Positions 1 to 11,526 of a DNA stretch of 64,000 nt are shown here, piece after piece. The stretch comes from Erythrocercus mccallii (taxonomy: Eukaryota; Chordata; Aves; Passeriformes; Dicruridae). How positions within the stretch are numbered: the stretch's first letter is position 1; every line of letters starts with the position of its first letter. The translations under genes and the position numbers were made by a program. The stretch spans positions 310,001 to 374,000 of the forward strand of contig VZRG01000453.1 in the NCBI GenBank assembly GCA_013397435.1, in the 5' to 3' direction. The notes below the pieces were generated by a model that made no database searches, was not told where the DNA came from, and saw only the letters and a list, made by a program, of their open reading frames with translations.

Positions 1-3000
1 TCAAAACTCTTTCAACCTGGTGAAGCCATACTTCATCTTGACTGTTCATATGGGACATAAACAACCAAATTGCCTTTGTACAATTTTTTTATTCTTTAAT
101 CCTCTTTATCCCAGCTAAGCAGTCTTTCTTGTATTACTTTCACCAGTAATGACAGCACTAGTTGTTAGCTAACATTTTTTAATAGAGGTGGAATTGCCAG
201 GAGTCTTAGTCACAAATTCCTCAAGTCTCAAAAAAAATCCCTGTTATATTACATAATTTCATCTGATTATTCAGTGAAATGCTCACTCTGGGACTGCTTT
301 CACCAGCAATGTTTCATCACCAAGCCAATACCAGCAGCCTCATTGCAGTCTACCACCATGACTACATCCCACCATCCAGGCAGGCAGCCAGCACCCTGAT
401 CGTGGCCTTTCTTTGCAGACAATGAAGATGTCTGCCACTGAACAATTTCACTGACAAATATAAGCTAATAGAACTGCATGTAGCTGACCATCTAGGTCAG
501 TGGCTGCGCTCAGTTCTGTCAAGTTACTGTCCAAGACCAGTAAAATAAATATAAATGAAGTTATTAGTGACTCAAGTGGAACCTCACTTATTTCTTGGGG
601 GGAAAATATATACCTAATGTATTGAAACTGCCACCTCCTTCCCTACCTGGGATTTTAGTTTCATGTATTAAATAAATTACATAATTTTGTATTTTTGGTG
701 TCGCTGCCATGAAGAGTTTTTTGATTGCTTCAAAATGAGTCAGACTCTTTAAATACCTCCTCTACCCATATATTTCCCACTTCTCTATATATTACTTATA
801 TATTGTATTAAGTTTTACATACCCTATGCATAGTTTATTACCATATATGACTCAAGTGCGTCAACTACTCTCTAGTTTTTTTTACATTCTGTCTCTCTAT
901 ATATAAACTCACTTTTTACTAAATTTACTCTCTTCATTTATATGGAAGGGCAAATTTTTTTGGCATCAAATTTAAATGGTTAAGTCACAGTACTGAAAAG
1001 GTGAAAAATATAGTAAATGTTGCAATAACCCTCAGAGCTAGATCTTTATGTAAATGAGGCATTTGCAGAAATTGAAGTCAAATTCAAGAGTGCCATTTGT
1101 TCTAACTTCCATGTTTAGGAACTGGCAAAGAATATGTGAGGTTACTGCTTTTAAGCCAGACCATTAAAGACAGCCTAAGAGCTTCTTTCATCATTTCTGC
1201 ATTTGACCTCTGTCTGGTGTTTCATAAGATCACTGCCAAAATTTGAGCAATATGAGAAGAAATATTTGTTCACAGCAGGAAAATGAGTTTAGGCTTCTCT
1301 AGTTAAACAACATATTATGAAAGAACAAGCAGTGAAAACTCATTGCTTTGGGACCCATTCACTATCCACCACTGATATTTGTTTACAAATATTTATATTT
1401 GGAAGAAAAAAGATAAATTTAAAAAAACTTGAAATAAACAAAGTGTTGACAAGAAAATAAAATAGTACTGCCTCTGGGGATATAAGAGGTGATAAGGACA
1501 TTAGTCATTCTTATTCTGAGTTTCCTGAACATAGTTCAGTTTATTTCTTTTACCATTCTAAAAGCCTTTGAAGTACATAACAGTGAGTTCCAATGAGTTG
1601 GAACCTACTGTTTCCCCGTTTTGTACTTCTTTTTTTCTTGTTTTCTAACACAGGGCCAATATGTTCTGGTTTCAATAAAATATACAGTGTTCACTCATTT
1701 TCTATGACAAATGCAACATTTCCATTACTTTGCTAATGCCAAAAAGCCACTGGTGAAAAAGAAAATGGTGTATGCACAGGTGCAGCATTAGAAAGAAAAA
1801 AGTAACTCAAATATTGTGCAGATATGTTCTGAATGTTAATAAATTGGTTTGTTTGTGTGTGTCAAGACATCCATACAATCACTGCTGTTATGCAAATTGA
1901 TAACTATAGGATAGGGAAATGCCATTTCTGGTTTTGATTATACACATCTTCATGTGGGTACACATGGAAGAAAAAGGTTATTTTGCTTCAACATAAGGAT
2001 TTTAAAAGTCTAACAGAAGTCTCCATTAAAAAAACAAGTTAAAAACAACAATCAGATATTTCAGGCATGTTCTATGTAGTTCTCAACAGCCTGTAGCTTT
2101 CTTTTGCAAGTTCTAATTGGAGGCAAAGCAGAATACAAAACACATGTGATATAAGTATGTTGGCATTTGCTTTTACTTTGAGGTTTAAGCAAGATTAATT
2201 TGGAATTGATAACTACTTACTCCATGACAGAGTTTATATTATTTTCCTACCTTATCTCTTTTTTCCATCTGTATGGTAGGAAATGATGTGTTACCTCTTC
2301 CTACAAGGATGCTTTGGTATAAGAAGGAATATATTCCTTAAGAAACATAACTGACATGAGATTGCAGTATAGAAATACTAGGCACATCATGCACCATTAC
2401 AATGAAGAGCCTCTGGACCTACTGAGAGTTTGGATTCCTAGAAATTATCATCATAATTTAAATACAGTATTTATTACCACAATGTTGGAGGATCTAATCT
2501 TTAAACGTAAAAGCAGCAGCAAGAATAGACTTTAAAAAAATTTCCCAAGCCAAGCCTAATTTTATGTCAAAATTATGGGATTTATCTCATCTAATAATAG
2601 GTGTCTGTATTCTAAGCTTATATTAGCCTTCCTTTAGGCAATGATGAGAGTAGGCACATTTAGGGCATAAAGTCTCCAAATTGTATTAAGTCAAATCAAC
2701 TGTGCCTTGAAGTGTCTGCAGAAGTCCCCAGGATAAATAAATACAGACAATCTACATTTCATCAGACAAAAACATGAAATGAGATTAAGCTAAATATAGT
2801 ACTAGAAAAAGCAGATGCTAAAAGCTCTCTGGAAGTGATCCTCTACAGCCTCAGATTCCATGGTTTTCTAGACTGTGGTATTAGCATTACAGCCTTACTC
2901 TTGTTATGAATCACATGGTATGTCATTTCAGCTACCTCCACTCATGGCACAGAGTCAGTTCGGTGGGAAGGAGAAGCAGAAGTTCCGTGAGTAATCTGAA

Positions 3001-3549
3001 TGTTAGTCTCCTAAATTTCAGGGTCAGTTCTCTGCCACTTGTTTCTTAATTCACCTCAGGATTTTTAACTCCACAATTTCATGATTACTATAGCCAATGT
3101 TTATATTATTTATTCTCTCTCTTATCCTTTCTTCCCTGTCTGTGAATAGCAGATCAATGTGTGTATTGTCCCTTAGACTATGCAATACCTATGTTGAACC
3201 TGACATTCACCAGAAATCTTCTGCGCTCCTTATCTTGCTCTGTTGCCCTTCCATAAGACATCAGGATGAGCAAGTGTTCCCTGTATCCCCCATTCCTCCA
3301 TCTCCCTTTCCCCAAGAGCAAGCAATTTCTGAGTTGTTTAAAGACTTCATCTGATTTTTCATCTTGATCAAGTAGCCTGAAACATACCTTCAGCACAATG
3401 TCAACATTCATATCTTGACCCAAAAAAGAAGTGTGTTTTATTGGGGAAAAGGTACAACAACAATAATTCCAAACTAATGAGCTCAGTTTTGTGTAGAGGT
3501 TTACTGTGACTTATTAGATGATATACAAGGCTGCACAGCAAAAAATCTG
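1..3549. other. AT-rich unique DNA, no gene seen
   Basis: I see no open frame with coding character, no recognisable transposon and no long tandem repeat here. Short A or T runs and stop codons in all frames are typical of intergenic or intronic avian DNA. Confidence 0.6.
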
Positions 3550-3640
3550 GACTCTGTGCCCCATTAGCAAGTCACTTGTTGTTTGACCTTGAAAAGTTAT
3601 TTTACATACCTGTCTTTAACTTCATGATAAGAAGAACATT
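3550..3640 (+). repeat. MIR-like ancient SINE fragment
   Basis: The stretch contains GCAAGTCACTTG followed by TTTGACCTTG, AAGTTATTTTACATACCTGT and TTCATGATAAG. This matches, in order, the MIR core and its 3' part, where the family reads roughly 'gtgaccttgggcaagt..cttaacct..tgcctcagtttcctcatctgtaa'. The match is diverged and short, as expected for a SINE inactive for over 100 million years. An unrelated tRNA-derived SINE with the same conserved core is possible. Confidence 0.5.
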
Positions 3641-4914
3641 TCCCTTTTTCTTTCAATTTAAAACAGCACTCAGAAAAATCTGACTTATTGTATTTGTTTG
3701 AATATTATATTGAAGCAGCAGTCTTTCTGAAAATTTGAAGGAGCTGTGTTCAGCAAACATTTTAAAAATTGTATTTTTTAGAGTACATTTTGTTTTTCCT
3801 AAGAGTAAGTGATTAAAAATGTTTGTAAATTTGTGTTCCTGGAGTCTCTTTAGTAAAGATGCTTACATCTTTTCAGACCATAAAACCCCTTCTGGCTGCT
3901 AAATTAGTAGATTCCTAGAAGAGTACAGAAAAATATTTTCTTTCAAAGACTTACTTGGAGTTAATCAAATATACATTTTATTCCTCTGTAGGTGGCAAAT
4001 TTAACAAATGCCAGTTTATTAACAGGTGGAATCATATGTATGGGAAATAGATGTTTCTTTGTGCTGTTTTATCATTAAATCCTGCATCAGGAAGCAAATA
4101 CAGGTATTTTCTATATATCATCTTGTACATATATATAGGCACTTGGATCTTCATCATGAGTCAAGTAAACAACAAAGGTTATGCGATGCGTTAATGAAAG
4201 AAGCTGAAAACTCAGTTCAACAGTGCAGCAGCAAGCAACAACAAAATTCTACTTAGTACATGAAAAAAAGTGAAAAATAAAGATTAGCCAATTTATGGCA
4301 GATACAAGAAATCACAATGATTAAATACAAATAATAAAACTTTGTAAGATACTATAAAATAGTATTCTACATGCCATATTACTGAAAAACAATATTTGAA
4401 ATAGTTACCTCTTGATAACCAAATAACAGTATATCAAGAAATTATCACTTCATTTCCCATTATTGTTTCTGTGGCCTTTGCACTTTTGTATGTTCTCTAG
4501 GTTTTTGTCATTTTTAATGGGTTTAAAGAAAATATCTGATCAGAAAGCAAATATTATTATCTCTGATTACCTTCCTCCCTCGATTCAAAATTCTGTCTGG
4601 ATGGCTGAGCTTAGTTCATTAACTCTAGAGACTGACATCACATTTATTTCGTGTATAGAACGTAGGAGAGATCTAACGTTTAAAAGTTAGATCTTTAAGT
4701 AGCATGCTATTTGCAGAAGATTGTGAACATATTTTGAAGGGTTCCTCTTTCACTTATCCAATAGTTACAATCACATAGAGACATTATTAGCTTAAAGTCT
4801 CTCCTGAAATACTGTCGTTTTTATAAAGTCTTTTATTTCTCCAGAAAGTACATTAGGACAAAATTAAGTTTAAATTCATAAATATGTTCATAGGATCTGA
4901 GTGCTGATTACATT
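3641..4914. other. AT-rich unique DNA, no gene seen
   Basis: There are short open frames only, without splice signals or codon bias. No transposon was recognised up to the CR1 that begins near 4.9 kb. Confidence 0.55.
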
Positions 4915-4962
4915 GTGGAGTCACTCTTGGATGTTTCTGAACAGTTATGACTGGGGAGGATC

Positions 4963-5536
4963 TCAAAGAGAGCAAATGTCACTCCTGTCTTCAACGATGG
5001 CAAGGAGGAAGAACTGGAGAACTACAGACTGGTCAGTCTCACCTCTCTAGCTCTAGCTCTTACCTCTCTGAAGATGGCAGACACCCTTCTAAGCAGCATT
5101 TCCAAACACAAGAAAAACAAACTGATTAGGAGCAATCTTCTTAGAATTATGAAGGCAATGATGCTTGGCTAAGATATTAGCCATCTACAGTGAGGTGACT
5201 AACTTTGTGAATGAGAGGAGAGTAGTGGATATAATTTACTTTGACTTTACTAGGGCTTTTAACACTGTCTCACATAACATTCTCTAGGACAAGGTGATGA
5301 AGCACAGGTTATGTGAGTGCACAGTGGAGTGATTGACATTTGGGCTGAATAGCTAAGCCCAATGATTTTAAACAGTGACACAAAATCCTGTTGGAGGAAA
5401 ACCAGTAGCAGTGTACCCCAGGGGTTGATACTGAGGCCAATTGATTTCAGCTTCTTTCTTAATGACCTGGACAACGGGATACTGTACATCCTCAACAGGT
5501 TTGCAGGTGGTGTAAAAAGGGGAAGAATCAGATGAT
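4963..5536 (+). pseudogene. Dead CR1 reverse transcriptase segment
   Basis: This is the remnant of CR1 ORF2, whose enzyme copies element RNA into DNA at a nicked chromosomal target. Translation gives NVTPVF..NYRLVSLTS in one frame (codon start 4975), VDIIYFDFTRAFNTVSHNI in a second frame (from 5225), and VPQG...FLNDLD...RFAGG back in the first (from 5413). At least two frameshifts therefore separate the motifs. The polymerase box that reads FADD in active CR1 copies reads FAGG (5500-5511), so both catalytic aspartates are gone. There are also in-frame stops, and the segment cannot encode a working enzyme. Confidence 0.85.
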
Positions 5537-5692
5537 TGTGGTGGATTAGCCTTGGCTACTGATCAAGTACACCATTCCCCCTTCATTGTCCACTTCCCCC
5601 AACCCTACCCGCAGCAGCACAGGGAAAGAAAACAGAAAGGAGAGGAATAAGTGAGTTCATGATTCAAGATAAAAAAGCGATTATTTCTTACC
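5537..5692 (+). mobile_element. Partial LTR (ERV-type) embedded in the CR1
   Basis: The segment starts TGTGGTGGATTAGCCTTGGC and continues through a C-rich stretch (ACTTCCCCCAACCC) to a purine-rich part (GGGAAAGAAAACAGAAAGG). This resembles the start of a common avian ERV LTR that begins TGTGGTGGATTGACCTTGGC. Only about 156 bp are present, there is no polyadenylation signal or CA end, and CR1 sequence resumes directly at 5693. I infer an LTR insertion followed by a deletion that removed the rest of the LTR and about 300 bp of CR1. The family assignment is from memory of the consensus start and is diverged in its second half. Confidence 0.6.
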
Positions 5693-5990
5693 TGGGATAT
5701 TGCATCCAGGTCTGGGATCCCCAGTACAAGTAAGACAGACCAGTTGGAGCAAGTCCAGAGGAGGGTCAAAAAGATGGTCAGAGGGATGGAGCACCTCTCC
5801 AACAAAGACAGGCTGAGAAATCTGAGGTGAAGGGAGAAAGGAAAGTTCCAGGGAGATCACATTGTGGCCTTCCAGTACTTAAAGGGTACTTATAAAAAGG
5901 AGGAGGGAGAGACTTTTTACATAGACATAGTGATAGACAAGACAGAATGGTTTAAAACTAAACTAAAAAGAAAATTAGATTAGATGTGAA

Positions 5991-6056
5991 GATTAGATTA
6001 GATTAGATTAGATTAGATTAGATTAGATTAGATTAGATTAGATTAGATTAGATTAG
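5991..6056 (+). repeat. (GATTA)13 microsatellite inside CR1
   Basis: There are thirteen perfect GATTA units over 66 bp. A nearby ATTAGATTAGATG (about 5974-5986) lies just upstream, in the CR1 region where family members read 'ttagattagatattaggaagaa'. The tract probably grew by slippage from that CR1 seed. It replaces part of the CR1 sequence before GGTGGTGAGGAGCTGGAACAG. Confidence 0.95.
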
Positions 6057-6234
6057 AAGTGGTATACACAGAGGGTGGTGAGGAGCTGGAACAGATTGCA
6101 CCATCCCTGGAAGCATTCAGAAGCAAGCTGCATGGGGCTCTGAGCAACTTGATCTAGTAGGTAGCATCCCTGTCCATGGCCAGGGTGAGTTGCAAGATGA
6201 TATTTAAGGTGCCTTCCAACCCAAGCCTTTCTAT

Positions 6235-6681
6235 TGATGCCTTAAGTTGTAGCTAATATTTTTACATTCTGTGCTGCATAGGAATGTAATTTTGAGCTGC
6301 ATATTAAGTGCTAGTAATCTCTCTTCACAGAGTAGGCAGACAAAACAAATCCTTTTCTTGCTGAGGACCAAGGACAACTTTCAGGCCCAAAAGCATTAAC
6401 AACGGTGGACTGGAGGGAGGAACAAGAAGGATGAGACCTCACAACCTGAAGCTGTAATTGGACAATTAAACCCCAGTATGCAAATAGACCAAAACTTATA
6501 AAAGTGTAACATCTTGTGACCTGGCAGCCATTTTTCCTGTCTATTCTTGGTCCACCCTGGGTGTAGCCTTGGTCAGGCTTCTGTCTTGCCCAAGGTGGAT
6601 CCTGGAGGCCTTTCAATAAATACCTACTTTATTCTCTAGCTCTGTCCAGTCTTTGTTCCAGGTCGGCCTTCTAAGGCATCA
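6235..6681 (+). mobile_element. Solo LTR, 447 bp, nested in the CR1 tail
   Basis: The element starts TGATGCCTTAAG and ends CTAAGGCATCA, giving a 10-bp terminal inverted repeat with TG...CA ends. The 4-bp duplication CTAT flanks it exactly (6231-6234 and 6682-6685), the size typical of gammaretrovirus-like (class I) ERVs. Inside are a TATA box (TTATAAAAG, 6496-6504) and a polyadenylation signal (AATAAA, 6616-6621), both in + orientation. No internal retroviral genes accompany it, so it is a product of LTR-LTR recombination. Joining the flanks at CTAT restores a normal CR1 tail. Confidence 0.85.
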
Positions 6682-6702
6682 CTATGATTCTATGATTTGT
6701 AG

Positions 6703-9700
6703 TGTGAAGATGCCAAATAAGCATATCAGACCTTTCTGTGCTACTGAATAAGGGTGCTTTTGTGCTCTTTTGTGTACCTCCCATAAACTCTTCGAAATTG
6801 TACTTCAATACAAAAACTCTTGTTAAATGGGTCAAAATAACTGCTATTTACTGATGTGTATTTTGAAGATCAAGTTGCCAGAATAAGGATCCATAAGGAC
6901 AAACTCATTCTGGAGTTTATCTTCACAAAACAAAACAAACAAACAAAAAATTGAAAAATAAATCAATTTTAAGAGGCCAGTTTGTTCTATTTAACATAAT
7001 AAGACCCCTATGTATATCCTTTTATTATACTGTTCACATATTGTGAGTCCTGAGCATAAGGCTGTCATTCTCTAAAACATAAAACTGTGACAGAACTAAT
7101 ATTCTCCTCCTTTTATAGATATGCTGGTATACTGTACACCTATTGAGCTAAACTTATAAAAGTAATGTTTCAAAGGTAGCATGTTTAGCCTTCATCTCAT
7201 TCATATAATGGCCACTATAAAGCAAATTTCAAACTAGCTACCTTATTGGTCTTTTCTGCTAGGTCTGCTTTTATGGTCTTATATATCAAAAAAGAAAAAT
7301 GGTAATAATATTGCAGCACTGGTAAACTCTTCCCTAGGTCCCTAGTGATTTATTTCCAGGGAGAATGTTGTATTCATTCAGATAAATTACATAAAAATGC
7401 AATTTTAGCTTCCAAGAATATTGAGAAATTGTTTTTTCAGATTCCTTTACAGCACTGTATTTTAGTTCCTTGATGACCTGAATTTCACTAATAATTTTCT
7501 TAAACTTTGTATGTATTGTTGACTCTTGGTTTCTACTTATTCATATCCCTTTGTTAATTTTGTTTGTTCATGCAGGGTTCTGAGGCAGTAATAGGTAAAA
7601 TCAGGAGACTCATTCGGCTGGTAAACTGTCAGTCTGTCATAACTTGAATATTGATTTTGGGGGGTTGGTGACATTCCCTAGATGTATGTGTCAAGTTTGT
7701 TGACAGAGAGCTCTATACTTAATTGAATGTGATGTCTGTATGTGAAGTGATGAAGTATGTCAGTGATGTATATTCCTTTCCTCCCCACCCCTTCAGCCCT
7801 TACAAGACACTCAAAGGAGAGTTATGAAATTCCACACTGCTCTTATAAAGCTTTATTTAACTTCATAAAGTGAAAAGCTGGGTCTGCTCTAACATGATTT
7901 CCTTGCAGGTATGCCTTCATTGGCTTCTGAGAGAGCAAACAAGTCCTACCCTTTTAAAGTCTCATTCAGTTCTCCTGGATGTTTATGTGAAAGATAAAGG
8001 TGACTCTCAGGTGGCATAAAACATATAGGAAATATATATTTTCCTCAGTGTTCCTAAATCACAGACAATCATCTTACAACCATTTCATACCTTGCCTATT
8101 TAAAGTATGAGAAAGGAATGAGAAGCCAAAGGATTTTCTTCAGCTACCATCACATTTGATCCTGCAGAGCAATTTACGTGTCTTTCAACAGTACTTTCTT
8201 CTGATGATTATTTTGACTCTCACTCATCTACGAGTAAGAACTATTGTTCTTAGCCACGAAAAGCAGAAAGAGAACAGTATCTCATAAAGCTGGTGGAATA
8301 TTCTTGGCTTGTGTCTAGTCTTCTTGCCTTAAATAATGAATAAAAGGATATGTTTTTAAAGCTAGGTTGTCTGGTTTCACTTCACCTTCCTTTATCAGAG
8401 TTGCTTCTCACAGATTCCAGAGATTTTTTGCAAAACAAACACTTGATGTTATATTTTAAAAACCATAACTGTACATTTGCAGATATATGCAAAGGGAAAT
8501 TGTGACGCTGCAATACCCCATTAAATAAGAGAATATATGTATCAGAGTAATATATCTCTATCTAGAAATGCAGAGTAGGCTCAGCAGGCAGGTGCAACTC
8601 ATTGCTTTAGACAGCAATTAATATCCTTTCACCAGCCAGGAAAATGCATCCATGTTCCAACAGAAAGGTGGTAGAAACAAGGACAAAGGGAATCAACTGA
8701 CTAACAGAGAGTGATAAAGGTAAGGAAAGGAATTATATTCCCATCATGCAAAAGAAGGAAGAGGTTGCACCCTGCTCCAACAGAACTGGCATCAGCACAA
8801 GTCAAAACTGGTGACCAACAGCTCAGTGAGTGGGGTTAGGAAACAGAAGAGAATATGAGAATGTCTCTAAATTAATAATGAAATTGTACAAGGTAGTGGA
8901 GCCACCTGGCTAGCGACGTGAATTTCCATTTTGAAAGTTTATATAGCTGTAATAGCCCATCAATATAGCCATCAGAGAATTATTTATTTTATCGATAAAT
9001 TTAAATGAGAAAGGAATCTTCCTGAAAACAGGAAAAAGTCACAATGTGGTTGGACCTAGCCAAAATATAGTACAAAAAGAAAAACAATAGCTCTTTAATT
9101 CTTTAATACTAATCTGGTGTCTGAAACTGTGTTTAATCCTCTTTAAATGCAAATATAATTTCCTTTCTCAAAATCTGCATTCAAATCTAGGTTTTTCAGC
9201 AAAGGAAGTTTGAGTCAGAGCCATTTTATATTAATGTGTTTTCCTTTCTCTGTGTCTATCCTAAAATATGGGTATCTACACTAATATGAGAACCTTTTAT
9301 TGAGTGCTTAATAAACATGTGAATTTAACTTTCTGTGGAGAAAACTCCAAATATTTAACATAGTGAGTAAAAGAATAAACTTTAAGAATTCTTTATCTGA
9401 TGTGAGTTTGAAAAGACAAAATTTATGTTATTAGACCCTTGACGGCTGAAATTCTGAGGGATTACAACTGACAGGCAGTAACACTGGCTGAAATTTCTGT
9501 GCTGGAGGCTGCACCAACTCTCTGAAGAAAATACACTTTAAAAAAAAGATAGTGATTGTACTAGGAATCCAAATAGGCTTTCTAAAATCTCTCTGCTTTA
9601 AAGAGAGTTTGACATTTAAAAATTTAACTCCTTTAAAAAGTAACATATTTTCTGATGTGTTTTAAGTACTTTATGTGTTCAGTAAATGTCATAACGCCAT

Positions 9701-10360
9701 TAATTCCCTTTGCAGAGACATGCAATATTTTTCCTGTTATCAAGAGGGACCACACTGTTGTGCAACACACTGTGGTGTGTTTTACTGAGCACTGGAAAAC
9801 TAGAGTAGATTGGCCCATAAAAATTCAAAATTAATTGCTTGGACTTTAGGATTCAGTGAATGTTTACACCTCAAGTAACAGGGTAAAAACAAATTTTCAG
9901 GTTATACAAATCTTTTTCTTTTTACCTAGTTACTAATTTTGAAAAACATATCACTCTTTTAAAAATAATTTTAATGTGGAAATTTTTGGCATCTTGATAT
10001 TTTTATCACATGACTAAACCAAGCAGGTTGCTAAGCAACCTTCTGCAGCCAGGGGAAAGCACAGGAAATCTGAACAGAAGATTTATGTTGGTGACTGTAA
10101 TACTAAGAAAAAAATAACAGAATATCTAAAATCCTCCATTGTTTTTTAACCCTTTGAGCTAAACATCAGTAATTTACTCTTCCCAAATCAAGAGTCATTT
10201 GAGAAACTGTTGCAGCCACACAACTTTTGACATAAACTTTCACGGAAAATAAATGGGTAAATAATTTTTTATCGCACTATTACAGCCTTGAAGTATTTCT
10301 TTTCGGTGTTGCTATGGTATTTACAGAAGCTCTTGAATATGAGGATCCTCCTCGCTTAAA
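6703..10360. other. AT-rich unique DNA, no gene seen
   Basis: No convincing exon or recent transposon was seen. Minor features are A/C-rich low complexity near 6930-6960 and a short perfect hairpin AACACAC-TGTG-GTGTGTT near 9765-9782. Old unrecognised repeats may be present. Confidence 0.5.
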
Positions 10361-10414
10361 TAAGGGAGTAGGTAGATACCTACTTGCTAAGGGAGTAGGT
10401 AGATACCTACTTGC
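10361..10414 (+). repeat. Perfect 27-bp tandem duplication with palindromic core
   Basis: Two identical 27-bp units lie head to tail (10361-10387 and 10388-10414). Each contains GTAGGTA-GA-TACCTAC, a 7-bp inverted repeat with a 2-bp loop. Copies are 100% identical, so the duplication is recent or recently corrected. A further small hairpin (GCTGC..GCAGC) follows at 10411-10425. No function can be read from this. Confidence 0.95.
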
Positions 10415-10770
10415 TGCTTCTTGCAGCGAAAACTGGTGAAAATGAGGATGTGCCAGGGTCACCAGGGCTGACTGGAGACAGCTGGCAGCAGGCACTCAGC
10501 CCCATACAGCACCCACAGGGTGTCCTCAGGCTGCCTGGGCAAGGAGAGCTGACTGCAGGCACTGCAGCTCCGACCAGCTCCCAGAGAACCAGCTAACCTG
10601 GCACAAGTCCCCTTCTGCTGGCACACAGCCTCCCTGCACTGACAACTTCTTTGCTGCAGCACAAGCATCCGAGCAATGGGATTTGTGACAGGACAAGATT
10701 AGTTTAAATCTCCGTTTAAACAGCTGTCCAGATCCATTTTCAAGTCCAAATTCACCCAACATAAACAATG
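10415..10770. other. GC-richer patch of unknown origin
   Basis: From about 10430 to 10670 the base composition rises clearly above the AT-rich surroundings, with CAGCTGGCAGCAGGCACTC-type sequence and several CTGCAGG motifs. Open frames exist on both strands (about 60-80 codons), but none has a recognisable domain or convincing splice sites. It could be an old LTR, a decayed exon or a conserved regulatory block; I cannot tell which. Confidence 0.4.
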
Positions 10771-11526
10771 CTAATACACCACCACATATTCAGATGTGTG
10801 TCACTAATGGGCTGGAGCATGCTGGAGTCGAATCATTGGCTCGTGGTGGCTGAATACATTAAACAAATACAGATGCCAATACACCACCCACCCCTGACCT
10901 GGAGGCAGGCTTTATCTGGGAACTGCCCTGTGCTTTGAATTAGAGCAGCCTACAAGAATTACACATGGAAAACACAGATCATGGGATCCAGATCCTTTCA
11001 TATTGCATCAACCACTAGCATACCACAGTGCAGACAACCAGATCCTGTGCCGACTTGGATGGTGAGTTTTCAAGCACTCTACTAATATATGTTGATAATA
11101 AGACCCTAGGTGTCTTATTATCAGGTGTAGGGTAATTAACTAAAATTCAGTTTTAAAATAGTGAGAAAAGCAGCAGAAGACAAAACAGGTGACAGTCAGT
11201 GAGTGTCAGAGACAGATAAACCAAGCCTGTGAAATAGTGGCATGAAAAGATTAAAGCCATTTGAAATTTTAAACAAAATAAATTTCTGCTGTTGTTTTTT
11301 GATTCTTGCTGTCTACAAAAAGGTTGAAAATATGTGCATTTGCATTGTACATGTACAGGTTTGCAACAGGATTTTATTCTCTTATATGAAACAATTAACA
11401 CACTACAAACTTTAGTAATGACTCAAAAGTATAACATCTTGTTAATATTAGCTCTGTAGTTAATATATAAGATCCATTATTTATATGTTCCCATCATTTC
11501 CTTGACTTTTCATTGTATCACTACTT
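10771..11526. other. Unique DNA, no gene seen
   Basis: The motif AATACACCACC occurs twice about 105 bp apart (near 10770 and 10878), hinting at an old internal duplication. No coding signal was seen. Confidence 0.45.

Larger units (their letters stand above)
4915..6702 (+). mobile_element. CR1 LINE, 5'-truncated, with two LTR insertions and a microsatellite
   Basis: This is a CR1 non-LTR retrotransposon in sense orientation. It begins inside the reverse transcriptase part of ORF2, as 5'-truncated copies usually do, and ends in the octamer-type CR1 tail (CTATGATTCTATGATT near 6682-6697). Recognisable landmarks in order are the NYRxVSLTS region (near 5010-5045), the YxDFxxAFxTVSHN box (near 5237-5280), VPQG (5413-5424), the conserved 3' ORF segment from about 5693 (CTGGGATCCCCAGTACAAG at 5712-5730) and the 3' UTR ending CTTCCAACCCAAGCC. 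About 300 bp of ORF2 are missing where an LTR fragment lies (5537-5692). A whole LTR splits the tail at 6235-6681, and (GATTA)n sits at 5991-6056. The exact 5' edge is uncertain by some tens of bases. Confidence 0.88.

Noticed and set aside
6311..6616. 101-codon open frame on the - strand
   Set aside because: Lies wholly inside the 6235-6681 LTR and opposes its transcription signals.
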